NCBI GenBank assembly: GCA_017450705.1
Contig: JAFSTC010000108.1
Coordinates: 1 to 40,075, forward strand
DNA: 40,075 nucleotides
Origin: Lentisphaeria bacterium
GTDB taxonomy: Bacteria > Verrucomicrobiota > Lentisphaeria > Victivallales > Victivallaceae
Direction: 5' to 3'
Of this stretch, positions 16,324 to 26,131 are shown in pieces. A program made the position numbers and the translations under genes. The notes beneath the pieces were generated by a model. It was not told the origin of the DNA. It made no database searches and saw only the letters and a program-made list of their open reading frames with translations. Within the stretch, counting starts at the first letter, position 1. Each line of letters begins with the position of its first letter.

Positions 16324-17529
16324 TCAGTCTTCCGTCTGAACGCGGACCGTGCGCTTCTCCCGGATGCTCCGGACGAGGGCGTCGCCGGTGAGCACCGCCT
16401 GGATCCCGTCCTCGATGGAGGGCAGGGAAGGGGCGGGGGGAACGGCGAAAAGCTCCGAAAATATCTTCGCATCCGCGCCGCCGTGGGCGCCTTCGCCCCG
16501 GACGATGGGCATCTCTTCGGGCTCTTTTGCGCCGAAGCGGAAAAGTTTGATGCTCTCCACGGGCACGGAGGTCATGTTGTGCACGTCGTCGACGTTCGAT
16601 TTGTAGGTGAGCTGCCGGGCCTCCAGACGGCCCGTTGTGCCTTGGATATTGATGATCTCCCCCTCGTAATCGGCGTAGGCGCAGAGGCTGTAGGAGGCCC
16701 GCACGCCGTTCTCGAAGAGGATCGAGGCCGAGAAGGTGTCCTCGATATCGATCTCCGGCGACCAGATGCACATGTCGGGCGTGTACATGTCGGAGTCGAA
16801 GAGTTTTTTCTCGTAGGCGAAAAAGTCCGGGCACACGTCCTTGTGCGGACAGTTGTGGCAGTGGATCCCTTCGTACTTGTGGGGCGCTTTCGCCCCGTAG
16901 GCCAGAAGCCCGCCCGCGGCGGAGACCTCCACGGCCCGGGAGTTGAGCAGAAAATTCATCTTGTCGAAGTGGTGGGAACTTTTGTGCAGTTCCAGCCCGT
17001 TGGAGTATTTCCTCCGGGAGTTCCAGCGCCGGAAATAACTTTTCCCGTGGACCCGATCGAGCATCTCGTGATATTCGAGGGAGAGCACTTTTCCCACGGT
17101 CCCCGCGTCGAGGAGCTTTTTCAGCGTCTGCGCCACGGGGCGGTAGCGGGAGTTGTGGCTGGTGACGGCGAAGACCTCGGGATTGCGCCGGCAGGCTTCC
17201 CGGATCTCGAGGCACTGCTCCCGGTTGACGCAGAGGGGCTTTTCCGAGATGACGCCGATCTTCTTGTCCAGCGCCCGGCGGATGTACTCGGCGTGAAACA
17301 CGTCCACCGTGCCGATGATGACAAGATCGGGAGCGATCTCTTCACACATCCTGTCGAAATCGGTGTACAATGGCACGTCAAGCTCCATCCACCGGGCGAA
17401 CCCGCGCATTTTCCCCGGATCGATATCCATGAGCGCCGCGAGATGGTGCGTTCGACTGTAGGTGTTTTTCAGCGCTTTCGCAAAGGCCAGAAGCCTCAGA
17501 CCGCAGCCGACGATGACGACCTTTTTCAT
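16324..17529 (-). CDS. Gfo/Idh/MocA-family oxidoreductase
   Basis: A 401-residue cytoplasmic protein. The N-terminus (VVIVGCGLRLLAFAKAL) is a Rossmann start lacking the third Gly of GxGxxG. The family signature EKP is at residues 96-98 (ISEKPLC). The C-terminal domain includes HKSSHHFDKMNFLL, the usual His-rich substrate region, and a C-x2-C-x5-C cluster (CHNCPHKDVC) that recurs in a subgroup of these enzymes and probably binds metal. Members reduce or oxidise sugars or inositols with NAD(P), or act as NAD-dependent glycosidases. It is the last gene of the nine-gene reverse operon, 30 nt after the SGNH gene, so it probably handles a monosaccharide freed by the upstream enzymes. Confidence 0.88.
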   Translation of the reverse strand: MKKVVIVGCGLRLLAFAKALKNTYSRTHHLAALMDIDPGKMRGFARWMELDVPLYTDFDRMCEEIAPDLVIIGTVDVFHAEYIRRALDKKIGVISEKPLCVNREQCLEIREACRRNPEVFAVTSHNSRYRPVAQTLKKLLDAGTVGKVLSLEYHEMLDRVHGKSYFRRWNSRRKYSNGLELHKSSHHFDKMNFLLNSRAVEVSAAGGLLAYGAKAPHKYEGIHCHNCPHKDVCPDFFAYEKKLFDSDMYTPDMCIWSPEIDIEDTFSASILFENGVRASYSLCAYADYEGEIINIQGTTGRLEARQLTYKSNVDDVHNMTSVPVESIKLFRFGAKEPEEMPIVRGEGAHGGADAKIFSELFAVPPAPSLPSIEDGIQAVLTGDALVRSIREKRTVRVQTED

Positions 17530-17559
17530 AGATGACGTTCTCCGGGGAAAAGAGGGGGC

Positions 17560-18900
17560 TTATTTGTTGGTTGTCGAGAGATATTTCAGCGTTTCCAGCG
17601 CGACGAAGTCATGGCCCTCGGGGCTCAGGTGGACGCCGTCGGTGGCCTTGAGCAGTTTCGCCTTGTCCGGCCGGGCCTTCATGGGCGTGTAGAGGTCCAT
17701 GTACTCGAGACCGTGCTTTTTGGCCAGTTCTTTCAACACTTCGTTGAAGGCCTCCTGATGGACGGGGTCGCCGAAGCGGTTGTGGACCCTCTTCAACTTG
17801 TCGGAGTTGGCCTTGCAGACTTCGAAATTGGAGGAGCTGGAGCTCATGAGGATGATGCGCTTGATGCCCTTGGCCTGAAGCTTTTTGATCAGCTCTTCAT
17901 AGAGGACGCGCTGTTTCTCCGGCGGAATGACCGCAATTTTGTAATTGTCCTTGCTGCTGGCCTTGGTGTCGTTGTGGCCGAGGAAGACGATGGCCCAGTC
18001 GTAGGTGTGGTTCCAGATGTCGTCGTAGCGGAATCCCCAGCGGCCGGATTTCTTGCCGTTGAGCCGCTCCACGATCCGCTGGATCTCGTCGCCGCCGCAG
18101 GCGTAGTTCCAGACCTTCGCTTTGCCGGGATTGAACTTGTTGAGGAAATAGCCCACCTTGTCCACGTGGTTGTGGCCGATGTCGAAATGGGTCAGGGAGT
18201 CGCCGATGTAGAGGATGCTGACCGGTTTTTCGAGTTTGATCTTCTGCGCCACGGCGTCGAAGGGCGCGGGATCGCCCTTTTCCACATAGGCCCGGACGGT
18301 CGCGCCGGATTCGGGATAAGCTGCTTCCAGGCCGTCCGTTTTGATCTCCGCTCCGGGGACCTCCTTCTCGTTGCGGAAGAGTTTGAAGGTCACTTTCTCG
18401 GGCTCGCCCTTCACCAGCTGGTAGGCGGGATAGGCTTCGAGATGGCAGGTGTTGTCGACAAGACGCACGAATTTGGCGTCCTTGTACTGCCCCTTGCCCT
18501 CCAGCACCAGTTCGATGCGCCGCGCGCCCCGGGGCAGGATAACTTCGTAACGGCCCTTACCCTGCTGGGGTTCGCTGTAGAGGAAGGAGTCCTTCTGATC
18601 GTTCCCCCGCAGCAGGATGCCCATCTTGTAGCTGCCCGGGTCGGTCTTTTCGATGGTGAAGAGAAACTTGCCGCCGAAGGGCTGTTCGCCCCGGATGATC
18701 GTGGCGTTGGTGATGTAGCGCTTATCCTCCTTGAGGACCAGGGCGTTGTTTTCGAGGTCGGCGTAATTTCTCGTGTTGATCATCCGCCAGGCCTTGCTTT
18801 TTCCGGGAGCTTTGCGTTTGAAGGTGTCGTTGTAGAGCGTGATATCCGCCGAGACCGCGAAAGCGGCGGCGAGACACAGCAAAGAACAGATCGTTTTCAT
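17560..18900 (-). CDS. Secreted SGNH/GDSL-type esterase with N-terminal beta domain
   Basis: A 446-residue protein with a signal peptide (MKTICSLLCLAAAFAVSA). Residues about 20-220 form a beta-rich, probably carbohydrate-binding domain. Residues about 228-446 form the SGNH fold: GDSLT with Ser235, Gly in YACGG, Asn in LGHND, and the Asp421/His424 pair in DGVHLSPEGH. The enzyme probably removes acetyl or other acyl groups from a polysaccharide outside the cytoplasm. It lies 24 nt after the LamG-containing enzyme gene and 30 nt before the oxidoreductase, within the reverse operon. Confidence 0.88.
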   Translation of the reverse strand: MKTICSLLCLAAAFAVSADITLYNDTFKRKAPGKSKAWRMINTRNYADLENNALVLKEDKRYITNATIIRGEQPFGGKFLFTIEKTDPGSYKMGILLRGNDQKDSFLYSEPQQGKGRYEVILPRGARRIELVLEGKGQYKDAKFVRLVDNTCHLEAYPAYQLVKGEPEKVTFKLFRNEKEVPGAEIKTDGLEAAYPESGATVRAYVEKGDPAPFDAVAQKIKLEKPVSILYIGDSLTHFDIGHNHVDKVGYFLNKFNPGKAKVWNYACGGDEIQRIVERLNGKKSGRWGFRYDDIWNHTYDWAIVFLGHNDTKASSKDNYKIAVIPPEKQRVLYEELIKKLQAKGIKRIILMSSSSSNFEVCKANSDKLKRVHNRFGDPVHQEAFNEVLKELAKKHGLEYMDLYTPMKARPDKAKLLKATDGVHLSPEGHDFVALETLKYLSTTNK

Positions 18901-18924
18901 GAAGACTTTTTCCTTTCCGAAATT

Positions 18925-21924
18925 TTATTTCCTGTAATCGGGAGCCGATCTCTCGTACAGCTCGCGGATCTCCTCGGGGGTGAGCGCTTTGGCGTAGAGC
19001 TTCACGGCGCTGATCTTGCCGCCGAAGGTGCGGCGGCCCCGGTGGAGCGTGGCGATGTCGAATTTGCCGTCCCAGATGGGCAGATAGGTTTTGAGCGGGA
19101 CACCGTTGTCGGTGTACTCCCTGCCGTTGACGAAGAAGCGGCTCTCGGAACCGTCCCAGGTGAAGACGATGTGATCCCAGCGGCCGTCCTCGGCGGCGGG
19201 GCCGGGCATGGTGACGGCGTCGTAGAGCGTGTAGTTCCACCTCTGTCTGTAAAACTGGATCCGGAAAAAGCGCGCGGCCAGCGGATAACCGCCCCGGTCG
19301 CTGAGTTTCGCGCTGAAATCCGGCGCGGCCCAGAACTCGAAACTGCCCTTGTTGAGTTCGAAGCCCGGCATGTAATTCACGATGACGGCGGTCTTGGGAT
19401 TGGAGGCGTCGTAGACCTTCCTTCCCGAGGGCAGGGCGGCGTACTTCATGTCATACTCCGCGTCCTTCATCCGTCCCGTATAGGCCTTGCCTTTCGAGCC
19501 GTCGAGGGGCCACTCCGCCAGCAGGGGCAGGCTGGACTTTTCGCTCATTTTCAGGTTTTTGATCTCGAGGACCGTCACCTCTCCCGGCGGGAGGGAAAAG
19601 CGCACTTCCCCGCCCGAACGGGAAAGTTCTTTTTTCCGGTAGACGGAGCTGACTTCAGCGCTTTCCGGGAGCTTGAGGGTGACCTCTGACGTGTACTTTT
19701 CATCGTACCGCTCCTTGCGTTCCCAGGGCTCCTTGAGCACGCCCTTGTTGTTGATGACGGCGACCTTCCAGTGATCGTCGGCCAGACGGCTCACGATGAA
19801 CTGACAGTCGCCGGAAACGCTGAAGGGCAGCACTTCGCTCTGAAGTTTTTCCAGCAGCCGGGTGATGCAGACATTGGGCTGTTCCTTATCCTCGCCGATG
19901 AGATACTCCGGCAGCGTCATGATGACATGCCCGAGGCCGTACTTCTGCTGAACGGCGAAGATCGTGCCTTTTTCGGTACGCAGGGCGGGCTTGGCGCGGA
20001 CCAGCCTCACCTTGGGGATGACAAGCCCGGAGTCCGTCACGGTCTGGGGCAGGATCTTGGCCGACATCATCTTCTCCGGCAGGCTTTTCTGATGGATGCT
20101 GTTGATGACCAGCGTACCGCCCGAGGAGACGTAGGACTCGAGCTTGAGTCTCAGCATGCCGTCGACGGCGATGCCGTCCGGCAGAACGACCACGGCGTAG
20201 TCCTCGAAACGGGGATATTTCCCCGAGGGGGGATTGCCGATGGCGGTGTCGAAGATGTCGCCGAGGGGGGAGTTGTGCATGTTGTGGCTGTAGGGCGGCT
20301 TGTTCCACGCTTCCCGCTGTCCGTCCCAGGGATCGATGGCGCGGTTGAAGTGTTTCCCCATCAGGTCGCCCTTGGTCTGCGGGACTTTGACGCCGCTCCA
20401 GGTCCAGACGTCGCCGTCGCGGGTCATGCCGTGGAGATAGTCGACGGCCAGCAGGATCGGGGTGTACCACGTGCCGCGCTTCCCCTCGGGAGAGCGGGTG
20501 AATTCGTAAAACTCCTTGAGAACTTTTCCGTTGGCGTTGAGCACGACCTTGCCGCCGGACTTCTCCGCCTGTCCCCAGGGCTGGGCTTCGAAGCTCTGGT
20601 AGTTGGCGCCCATGAAGTAGGCCGAGAGGAATATCCTCCTCGAATAGGAGGGGGAGATGCCCGCATCCGGTCCGCTGACCCAGGTCTTCGCGTTTTTCGG
20701 CGCCATGACGCTGGTGGAGTTGGGCGAAAACTTGCCCAGATAGTAGGCCAGATACAGCATCCACGGGCGGCCGTACTGCCGTCCCGCGCCTGCGGTGTAG
20801 CGCAGAAGTGTCCGGTGGGGAATGGTGGAGGTGTGGTTGGTGAGCTCCATGGCCGCGATCTTGCCGCCCCACTCCATGCCGTAGTGAACGGTGCCGAAGG
20901 CGCCGCTCATGCCGAAGATGTCGTCGAAGAAAATGGCCTTGTGCCAGTTCCAGAAGCGTTTCATGTAGTCGGCGAACCCCCCCCTGTCGTCGGGTTTCTT
21001 CCCGAACTGGGTCACCGTTTCGACGAAGAGACGGTTGTTTTCGTTCAGGGACTGGAAGAAGGCCTGAGAGTCCCATTCGGCGAAGCAGATGCCCTTGTGG
21101 GTCTTTTTGTACTTGCTCAGAAGCTGCGCGGCGGCGGCCTTGTCGAAATTGCCGGGCTCGAGGCCGAAGGGGACGGGCCGCATGAGGTGGCTCACGAAGG
21201 GATATTTGAGCAGACGCGCCTGCTGGTCGGCGGGAAAGTCCTGCAGAACGATCCGCGGAACGGCGGACCCGCAGAGAAGGGTGAGCTCCCGCGACCGGGG
21301 CGCGTTGCGGAAAACGGCGGTCAGAAGGCCGTTCTCTTTCCGGAGCGACGCGGGGCGCAGTTCCTTCCCGGCGCACACGAAGCGGACACGTCCGATCTCC
21401 TTGCTCCGGCCCGCCCCGTAGGCGAGGGTGAGCTTCGAGACGGCAACGGGCTCGGGAAAGGCGAGGGCGATCTCTGCCTCCACCGGCAGGTAGCGGTTTT
21501 TCGACGAGGCGACGCTGCCGCTCACTGCGCAGACGGTCTTTTCGTCCCCGTCGGCGAGATGCGCCGTGTTGTAGATTTTGGTGTCGTCCTCCCGGGGCGT
21601 TATCTTGAGGTCGAAGTTCTGCACCGAACCGTTCCCTGTCACCTTGAGGCTCCGGAGGAACAGCGTCCGCGGCGGGTTGTTGTTCTCCCACTTGACGCCC
21701 CATTTGACGCTCAAAGCCCCCGATTCGCGGACGAAGGGCTCGTTTTTGAGGTCGTCGATGGTGTACCAGGTGTCTTTCAGGAGATACCAGTAGTCGCGGC
21801 CGTTGATGTCGAACTGCTTTCGCTCCACGGCGGCCGAGCGCGCGGGCGTGGCGACCAGTTTCGGTTCCGCCGCCGCGAGGGCGATCCCGGAGAGCGCGAG
21901 GAGAATTGCGATTTTGCTTTTCAT
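18925..21924 (-). CDS. Secreted glycoside-hydrolase-like protein with C-terminal LamG domain
   Basis: Start ATG 21924 has GAGGA 7 nt upstream and a clear signal peptide (MKSKIAILLALSGIALAAA); the frame stays open upstream only as a shadow of the prepilin gene. Of 999 residues, about 30-240 look like a galactose-binding-type beta domain (LPVEAEIALAFPEPVAVSKLTL). About 250-560 look like a TIM-barrel region (ICFAEWDSQAF, AIFFDDIFGMSG). About 590-700 form an amidotransferase-like domain as in GH42-type beta-galactosidases (YAVVVLPDGIAVDGMLRLKLESYV, SGGTLVI). About 800-990 are a LamG/concanavalin fold (SFEFWAAPDFS, WDHIVFTWDGSESRFFVNG). It is preceded by a prepilin-type gene (29 nt). The substrate is unknown; the exact GH family was not identified. 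Confidence 0.8.
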   Translation of the reverse strand: MKSKIAILLALSGIALAAAEPKLVATPARSAAVERKQFDINGRDYWYLLKDTWYTIDDLKNEPFVRESGALSVKWGVKWENNNPPRTLFLRSLKVTGNGSVQNFDLKITPREDDTKIYNTAHLADGDEKTVCAVSGSVASSKNRYLPVEAEIALAFPEPVAVSKLTLAYGAGRSKEIGRVRFVCAGKELRPASLRKENGLLTAVFRNAPRSRELTLLCGSAVPRIVLQDFPADQQARLLKYPFVSHLMRPVPFGLEPGNFDKAAAAQLLSKYKKTHKGICFAEWDSQAFFQSLNENNRLFVETVTQFGKKPDDRGGFADYMKRFWNWHKAIFFDDIFGMSGAFGTVHYGMEWGGKIAAMELTNHTSTIPHRTLLRYTAGAGRQYGRPWMLYLAYYLGKFSPNSTSVMAPKNAKTWVSGPDAGISPSYSRRIFLSAYFMGANYQSFEAQPWGQAEKSGGKVVLNANGKVLKEFYEFTRSPEGKRGTWYTPILLAVDYLHGMTRDGDVWTWSGVKVPQTKGDLMGKHFNRAIDPWDGQREAWNKPPYSHNMHNSPLGDIFDTAIGNPPSGKYPRFEDYAVVVLPDGIAVDGMLRLKLESYVSSGGTLVINSIHQKSLPEKMMSAKILPQTVTDSGLVIPKVRLVRAKPALRTEKGTIFAVQQKYGLGHVIMTLPEYLIGEDKEQPNVCITRLLEKLQSEVLPFSVSGDCQFIVSRLADDHWKVAVINNKGVLKEPWERKERYDEKYTSEVTLKLPESAEVSSVYRKKELSRSGGEVRFSLPPGEVTVLEIKNLKMSEKSSLPLLAEWPLDGSKGKAYTGRMKDAEYDMKYAALPSGRKVYDASNPKTAVIVNYMPGFELNKGSFEFWAAPDFSAKLSDRGGYPLAARFFRIQFYRQRWNYTLYDAVTMPGPAAEDGRWDHIVFTWDGSESRFFVNGREYTDNGVPLKTYLPIWDGKFDIATLHRGRRTFGGKISAVKLYAKALTPEEIRELYERSAPDYRK

Positions 21925-21953
21925 GCCGTTATCCTCAAGTGTTGGGGGCGGGA

Positions 21954-22715
21954 TCAATTGTAGAACCAGGGTTTCCTTCCGCGGCTGGCGCTGGTCCAGA
22001 TCCCCGGCATGATCGAGAGCGGCATCGTTTCCGCGTGGGCGTCGGTGAAGACCATGTTGATGACTTCCCCGTGGCGGACGAAGTCGCTTCCCGTGGGGCC
22101 GATGCCGTTGCTGTTCGTGCCGGAGGGATCGATCTGGAACGCGGTGCAGTCGCCCGCGAGCGCGATCCGGGAGGGAGCCTTGATGGTCGTGCTCTTGAAG
22201 AACAGCAGTGTCGCGTCGAGCTTCCAGACGCCTTTGTTCTTGTAGCTGGAGTTCTTCGCCTGGATGCCGAGTCCCCGGTTGATGCCGAAGTGGGTGTACC
22301 TGTTGGAGTTTCCGGGGACGGAGGGGCAGTTGAGGATCCCGCCCTTGTTGGCCCACTGCTTCGGGATCAGTTTGGCCCCCATGAGCAGACTGGTCCAGGA
22401 CCAGCCGTAGCCGGTGTCCTTGGTTGGGAACGCCGGGTTCCGGTAGGCTTCGCTCTGCCAGTCGCTGGGGAACAGGGCGTCGTTCTGATCGGTGTACATG
22501 ACGAACACGCTGCCCAGATTTTTGATGTTGCTCATGCACGACGCCTTCTGTCCGGACATCCGGGCCTTCTGCAGCGCGGGCATCAGCATGGCCGCAAGGA
22601 TCGCGATGATGGCGATCACGACCAGCAGCTCGATCAACGTGAAGCCCGAACGCGTCCTCCGAGTTTCGCCGATGGTAAGATGTCCCTTCTGCCCCGTCAT
22701 TCTGTCTTTTCTCAT
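21954..22715 (-). CDS. Prepilin-type protein (pseudopilin-like)
   Basis: A 253-residue protein whose ATG overlaps the stop of the upstream GH123-like gene (ATGA), with AGGAGG just before. Leader residues 1-24 end in Gly, followed by [19 protein letters not shown], the canonical prepilin-peptidase context. The C-terminal region has RHGEVINMVFTDAHAE, a form of the H-X9-DG motif with DA for DG. Such proteins resemble GspG/PulG pseudopilins of type II secretion but are far more numerous in PVC genomes than one secretion machine needs. It sits between two secreted glycan-enzyme genes and is co-transcribed with both. Its function is not established. Confidence 0.9.
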   Translation of the reverse strand: MRKDRMTGQKGHLTIGETRRTRSGFTLIELLVVIAIIAILAAMLMPALQKARMSGQKASCMSNIKNLGSVFVMYTDQNDALFPSDWQSEAYRNPAFPTKDTGYGWSWTSLLMGAKLIPKQWANKGGILNCPSVPGNSNRYTHFGINRGLGIQAKNSSYKNKGVWKLDATLLFFKSTTIKAPSRIALAGDCTAFQIDPSGTNSNGIGPTGSDFVRHGEVINMVFTDAHAETMPLSIMPGIWTSASRGRKPWFYN

Positions 22716-25700
22716 TTCGTACCTCCTGTGTTATGGGTGAGTTGGATCAGACGGAAATCATAGCCTTGTATGTTGATCTCTTTTTCCAAATCGACCGGCC
22801 GTCCGGTCTCGAGGTCGGCGGCGGCCGGTTTGTTTTTCAGACCGGGCGCGCCGCGGTCGATGTCCAGCTTGACGCTTCTTGCCTTGCTGTCGAAGTAATT
22901 CGAGAGGATGACGAGCGTTTTGCCCGGCCGTCTGTAACTGCTGACCAGGACGCCCCCGGCCTTCAGATCGTTTTTCTTTTCCCAGTAGGGGACGAAGGTG
23001 CAGTCCTCCTCGCAGATGCCGAAATCGACCAGCTTGCGGTAAAGCATCAGGATCTCATCGGTCTGGCTGTTGGCGTGACGGATGCCGTGGGGCAGCATCA
23101 CGCCCCAGAGATTGCGGAGCAGGGCGTTTTCCTTTTTCTTCCACTGGTCGATGGGGGTCTTTTTCCGGAGGATCCCCCGGAGCATCAGGGATTCGGCCCC
23201 GATCTTGGTTCCCAGTCCGACGGTGCGGATGTATTCCGGCGTGAAACGCTCCTGATGGGGATTTTCGCCGTATTTGAGCTCGAAACCCGTCTGAACCGTC
23301 ACTTTGGCGAAACAGGGCACCAGCAGCGCGTCCGTCATGTGGACGTTGAGCACCATGGGATATTTGTTTTTTTCATGGAGCACGACCGCCAGCCGGTTGA
23401 GAAGTTCGCGAAGAGCGAGGATCCCCGCCGAAGCGTGGATCTCTCCCTCGTCGTCGATGCGGCCGACGGTATGCACGTTCGTGTCCGGCATCAGATAGGC
23501 GTCGTCGAGGTTGATCCCGTGCAGTCCCGCCTCAACGGCTTTCGAGAGATAATAGACCAGATAGTCCACATTCGAGGGCGTCATGGTGGTCCGCAAGGCC
23601 GCGAAATAACTGTGTCCGGCGGGGTTCCACCACTCGCTTTTGTAGTACTCCGGCTCGGGATCGCCCAGAAATTCCAGCCGGTGGTCGAAGTAGGCGAAGG
23701 GGAGGGTCTTTCCCCGGTATCGGCTTGCCGTGTAAAGTTTGAGGAACGCCGTGATCTGTTTCTGCTGACGCGGGGCGTACTCCCGGCCGCCCGGAAATTT
23801 TTTCAGCAGTTTTTCGATCTCCGGCGCGGACGCCGTGAGACCCTGTCTGTAGGAGGGCGGCAGTTGCTCCCCGTTTTTGAGGATGTCCGTAAAGGCGGTC
23901 AGATGCGAATAATCCTTGTTGAGGGGATATTTGCTCCACCGCGAGGGGAAATTGACCGTGCAGTCGGGCAGGATGAACTGCGCCCGGTAAGCACCCGGAA
24001 TGGATTTCCCCTCGCAATCGTAAAAAACTTTCCGGAGATCGCCCGTGACGGGTTTGACCGGCGTCGGATGGAAACCGAATTCGATCGTCCGCTTTTTGCC
24101 GTCCAGGACGACGGGACGGTTGACAAGATCGATCTCGACGGAGACGACGCCGTTTCTCCGCAGGATCCTGACGGCATCCTTCGTGCGGTCGAGTTTGCAT
24201 CCGAAGGTGGAATCCATGAACCACGAGAGCCCCCGGCTTTCCGCGCCCAGCCACAGATAGGGGACCATCTGCGGGTGCAGGAGTTCCTCGCCGAAGTGTT
24301 TTTTCCGCGGCAGTTTGCTCCCGCCCCAGAGCAGACCCTCTCCCCGCGGCAGCGCGCCCGCGGGATTCGTGCGCAGTTCGTTGGCGACGGCGTGGAAAAA
24401 CGGCACCTCCGCATCCTTCAGGGGGAGTGTGATCGTCAGGCGGTCGACCGTGCATTTCCGGGGGGCTTCGAGATCGACGGCGAGCCAGTGGAAGCCGTCG
24501 TATTCGAAATGTCCCCGCGTCGTCAGCGAAACGTCGGAATCCGTCTTCGAGACGCAGACGGATGTCGCCGCGTACCCCGTGGCATCCCTGTCGAGGCGGC
24601 TGTTTCCAGCCCGCAGAACTTCCGGCTTCCCGTCGACGGTGAGGGAGAACGTCATCGGTCCGGCCAGCATTTCGCGGCCTTCCGTCACGAGCGAACTGTA
24701 GAGTCCCTGCGGAGAGATCTTGCGCAGGGAGGTGAGATTTTTGACCGTATCCTGCGTGGTTTCCAGCGGCGTGAAGGGCGGCAGGATGATTCTGGCTTTG
24801 CCGATATCGTTTTTCTCCCATCCGAACCGGCGGATCGTGACAGAACTTGCGCCTTTTTCCACGCGGACTTCTGCGCCGCCGGTCGAAAAGGTCATGTCAA
24901 GCGGATACGTTCCCGGTTTTTCCGGGATCGGCAGCCGGGCGGTCCAAAGGCCCCGGACGGAGGTGAACGGTACAGTGCGGCTCCCCCTGATGTTTCCGGC
25001 AACGCCTTTCAGTCCCTTGCCGGCGGCGGGGCGGAACTCGACTGCGAGTTTGCCGTACCCGGGGAGCAGATACATCTGGCCGGAACCGAGACCGGGAACG
25101 GAAAATGTTCCCGTGACCGGGCGGCGGCCCAGGGCGGCTCCCTTCTGGACCATGACCCGGCGCGCATGGAAGATCCTGCCGGAGTCTTTTCCCCGGAGCA
25201 GGAGCGTCAGCATGCGGATATTGCCGCTTTTGACTTCGGCGTCGAAGGAGACCTTGCCCTGTCCTCCGGACGGGATGACCGCCGAGGACTCTCCGTCCGT
25301 CACGACGCCCTTCTTTTCGTTATGATGCAGAAGCACCGAAAAAACGAGGGGCTCCTCTGCGGGATCGTCCGTCTGCGCGGCAAAACTCCAGCGGCCGTTT
25401 TCCGGTTCTCCCCAGGCAAGCTCCCTGACGGCGGGGGACTTGCCTGTCAGTTTCGCCGTGAACATGTATTTTTCGTTCAGATAGCGGGGGGTGTAATTGA
25501 GGGAACTTGCGCCGAGGCCGCTCCAGTTGCGCATGACGTTCATTTTGATCTCTTCCGGACTGCCGATCTCCCGGAGGGGGATGGCCAGTTCCAACGTCCA
25601 CCAGCCGAATTCGACCTGGCTCGCGATCCTGACGTCCTTGAAATCCCATGCGGCGTTTTTGTTTTTCCCATCATCCTCGTATTTTGCATCGTATACGGCG

Positions 25701-26122
25701 TTCGCCGCGTTCGCGATCAGGATGTGACCGGTTTTTCCGTTTTTGAGGTAGATCTCGACGGAGTCGTCGCCGTAGACAGCGCTGTCCCGCCCGCGGGCCG
25801 AAGTCAAAAGACTCCCCCCCGGATCGTTGGAGGGCGTGGACGTGATGACCGCAAGGTAAAGGTGTTTGTCGTCGCGGCACAGCCGGACCTTGCCCTGCCG
25901 TCCCGCAAGCAGCAGGCGTTTCCCCCCCGAGAAGCCGCGGAGTTCCGTGAAAACGCGCCAGTCCGAACCGCAGGTCCCGTCGATGACAGGCGGCGTTTCC
26001 GCGGCGGGAACGCTCAGCACGCCGCCGGTGAAGCCCGTCTTCAGCAGCAGCTGCCTGTCCGCCGATGCCGGCGACGCGGAGACGGCGGCCGTCAGCAGCA
26101 ATGGGAGAAACGCCCTTTTCAT
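22712..26122 (-). CDS. Secreted CBM9-like / GH123-like (DUF6067-type) enzyme
   Basis: An 1136-residue protein with a signal peptide (MKRAFLPLLLTAAVSASPASA). Residues about 40-230 match a family-9-like carbohydrate-binding domain (PPVIDGTCGSDW, LCRDDKHLYLAV, AVYGDDSVEIYL). Residues about 440-1000 have the hallmark of DUF6067/GH123-like enzymes, IGKARIILPPFTPLE, followed by YDGFHWLAVDLEAP, the barrel segments AGLHGINLDDAYLMPDTN and YPMVLNVHMTDALL, and a C-terminal beta-sandwich. GH123 members are retaining beta-N-acetylgalactosaminidases; applying that activity here is an inference, supported mildly by the NagA-like gene in the same operon. It follows the prepilin gene at 26132 by 9 nt and overlaps the next prepilin gene by 4 nt. 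Confidence 0.82.
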   Translation of the reverse strand: MKRAFLPLLLTAAVSASPASADRQLLLKTGFTGGVLSVPAAETPPVIDGTCGSDWRVFTELRGFSGGKRLLLAGRQGKVRLCRDDKHLYLAVITSTPSNDPGGSLLTSARGRDSAVYGDDSVEIYLKNGKTGHILIANAANAVYDAKYEDDGKNKNAAWDFKDVRIASQVEFGWWTLELAIPLREIGSPEEIKMNVMRNWSGLGASSLNYTPRYLNEKYMFTAKLTGKSPAVRELAWGEPENGRWSFAAQTDDPAEEPLVFSVLLHHNEKKGVVTDGESSAVIPSGGQGKVSFDAEVKSGNIRMLTLLLRGKDSGRIFHARRVMVQKGAALGRRPVTGTFSVPGLGSGQMYLLPGYGKLAVEFRPAAGKGLKGVAGNIRGSRTVPFTSVRGLWTARLPIPEKPGTYPLDMTFSTGGAEVRVEKGASSVTIRRFGWEKNDIGKARIILPPFTPLETTQDTVKNLTSLRKISPQGLYSSLVTEGREMLAGPMTFSLTVDGKPEVLRAGNSRLDRDATGYAATSVCVSKTDSDVSLTTRGHFEYDGFHWLAVDLEAPRKCTVDRLTITLPLKDAEVPFFHAVANELRTNPAGALPRGEGLLWGGSKLPRKKHFGEELLHPQMVPYLWLGAESRGLSWFMDSTFGCKLDRTKDAVRILRRNGVVSVEIDLVNRPVVLDGKKRTIEFGFHPTPVKPVTGDLRKVFYDCEGKSIPGAYRAQFILPDCTVNFPSRWSKYPLNKDYSHLTAFTDILKNGEQLPPSYRQGLTASAPEIEKLLKKFPGGREYAPRQQKQITAFLKLYTASRYRGKTLPFAYFDHRLEFLGDPEPEYYKSEWWNPAGHSYFAALRTTMTPSNVDYLVYYLSKAVEAGLHGINLDDAYLMPDTNVHTVGRIDDEGEIHASAGILALRELLNRLAVVLHEKNKYPMVLNVHMTDALLVPCFAKVTVQTGFELKYGENPHQERFTPEYIRTVGLGTKIGAESLMLRGILRKKTPIDQWKKKENALLRNLWGVMLPHGIRHANSQTDEILMLYRKLVDFGICEEDCTFVPYWEKKNDLKAGGVLVSSYRRPGKTLVILSNYFDSKARSVKLDIDRGAPGLKNKPAAADLETGRPVDLEKEINIQGYDFRLIQLTHNTGGTK

Positions 26123-26131
26123 ACGCGGATC

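Noticed and set aside
16316-16327. CTGACCGGTCAG palindrome as a bidirectional terminator
   Set aside because: It contains both stop codons, has no loop and no flanking T-runs; probably a coincidence of two facing TGA codons.
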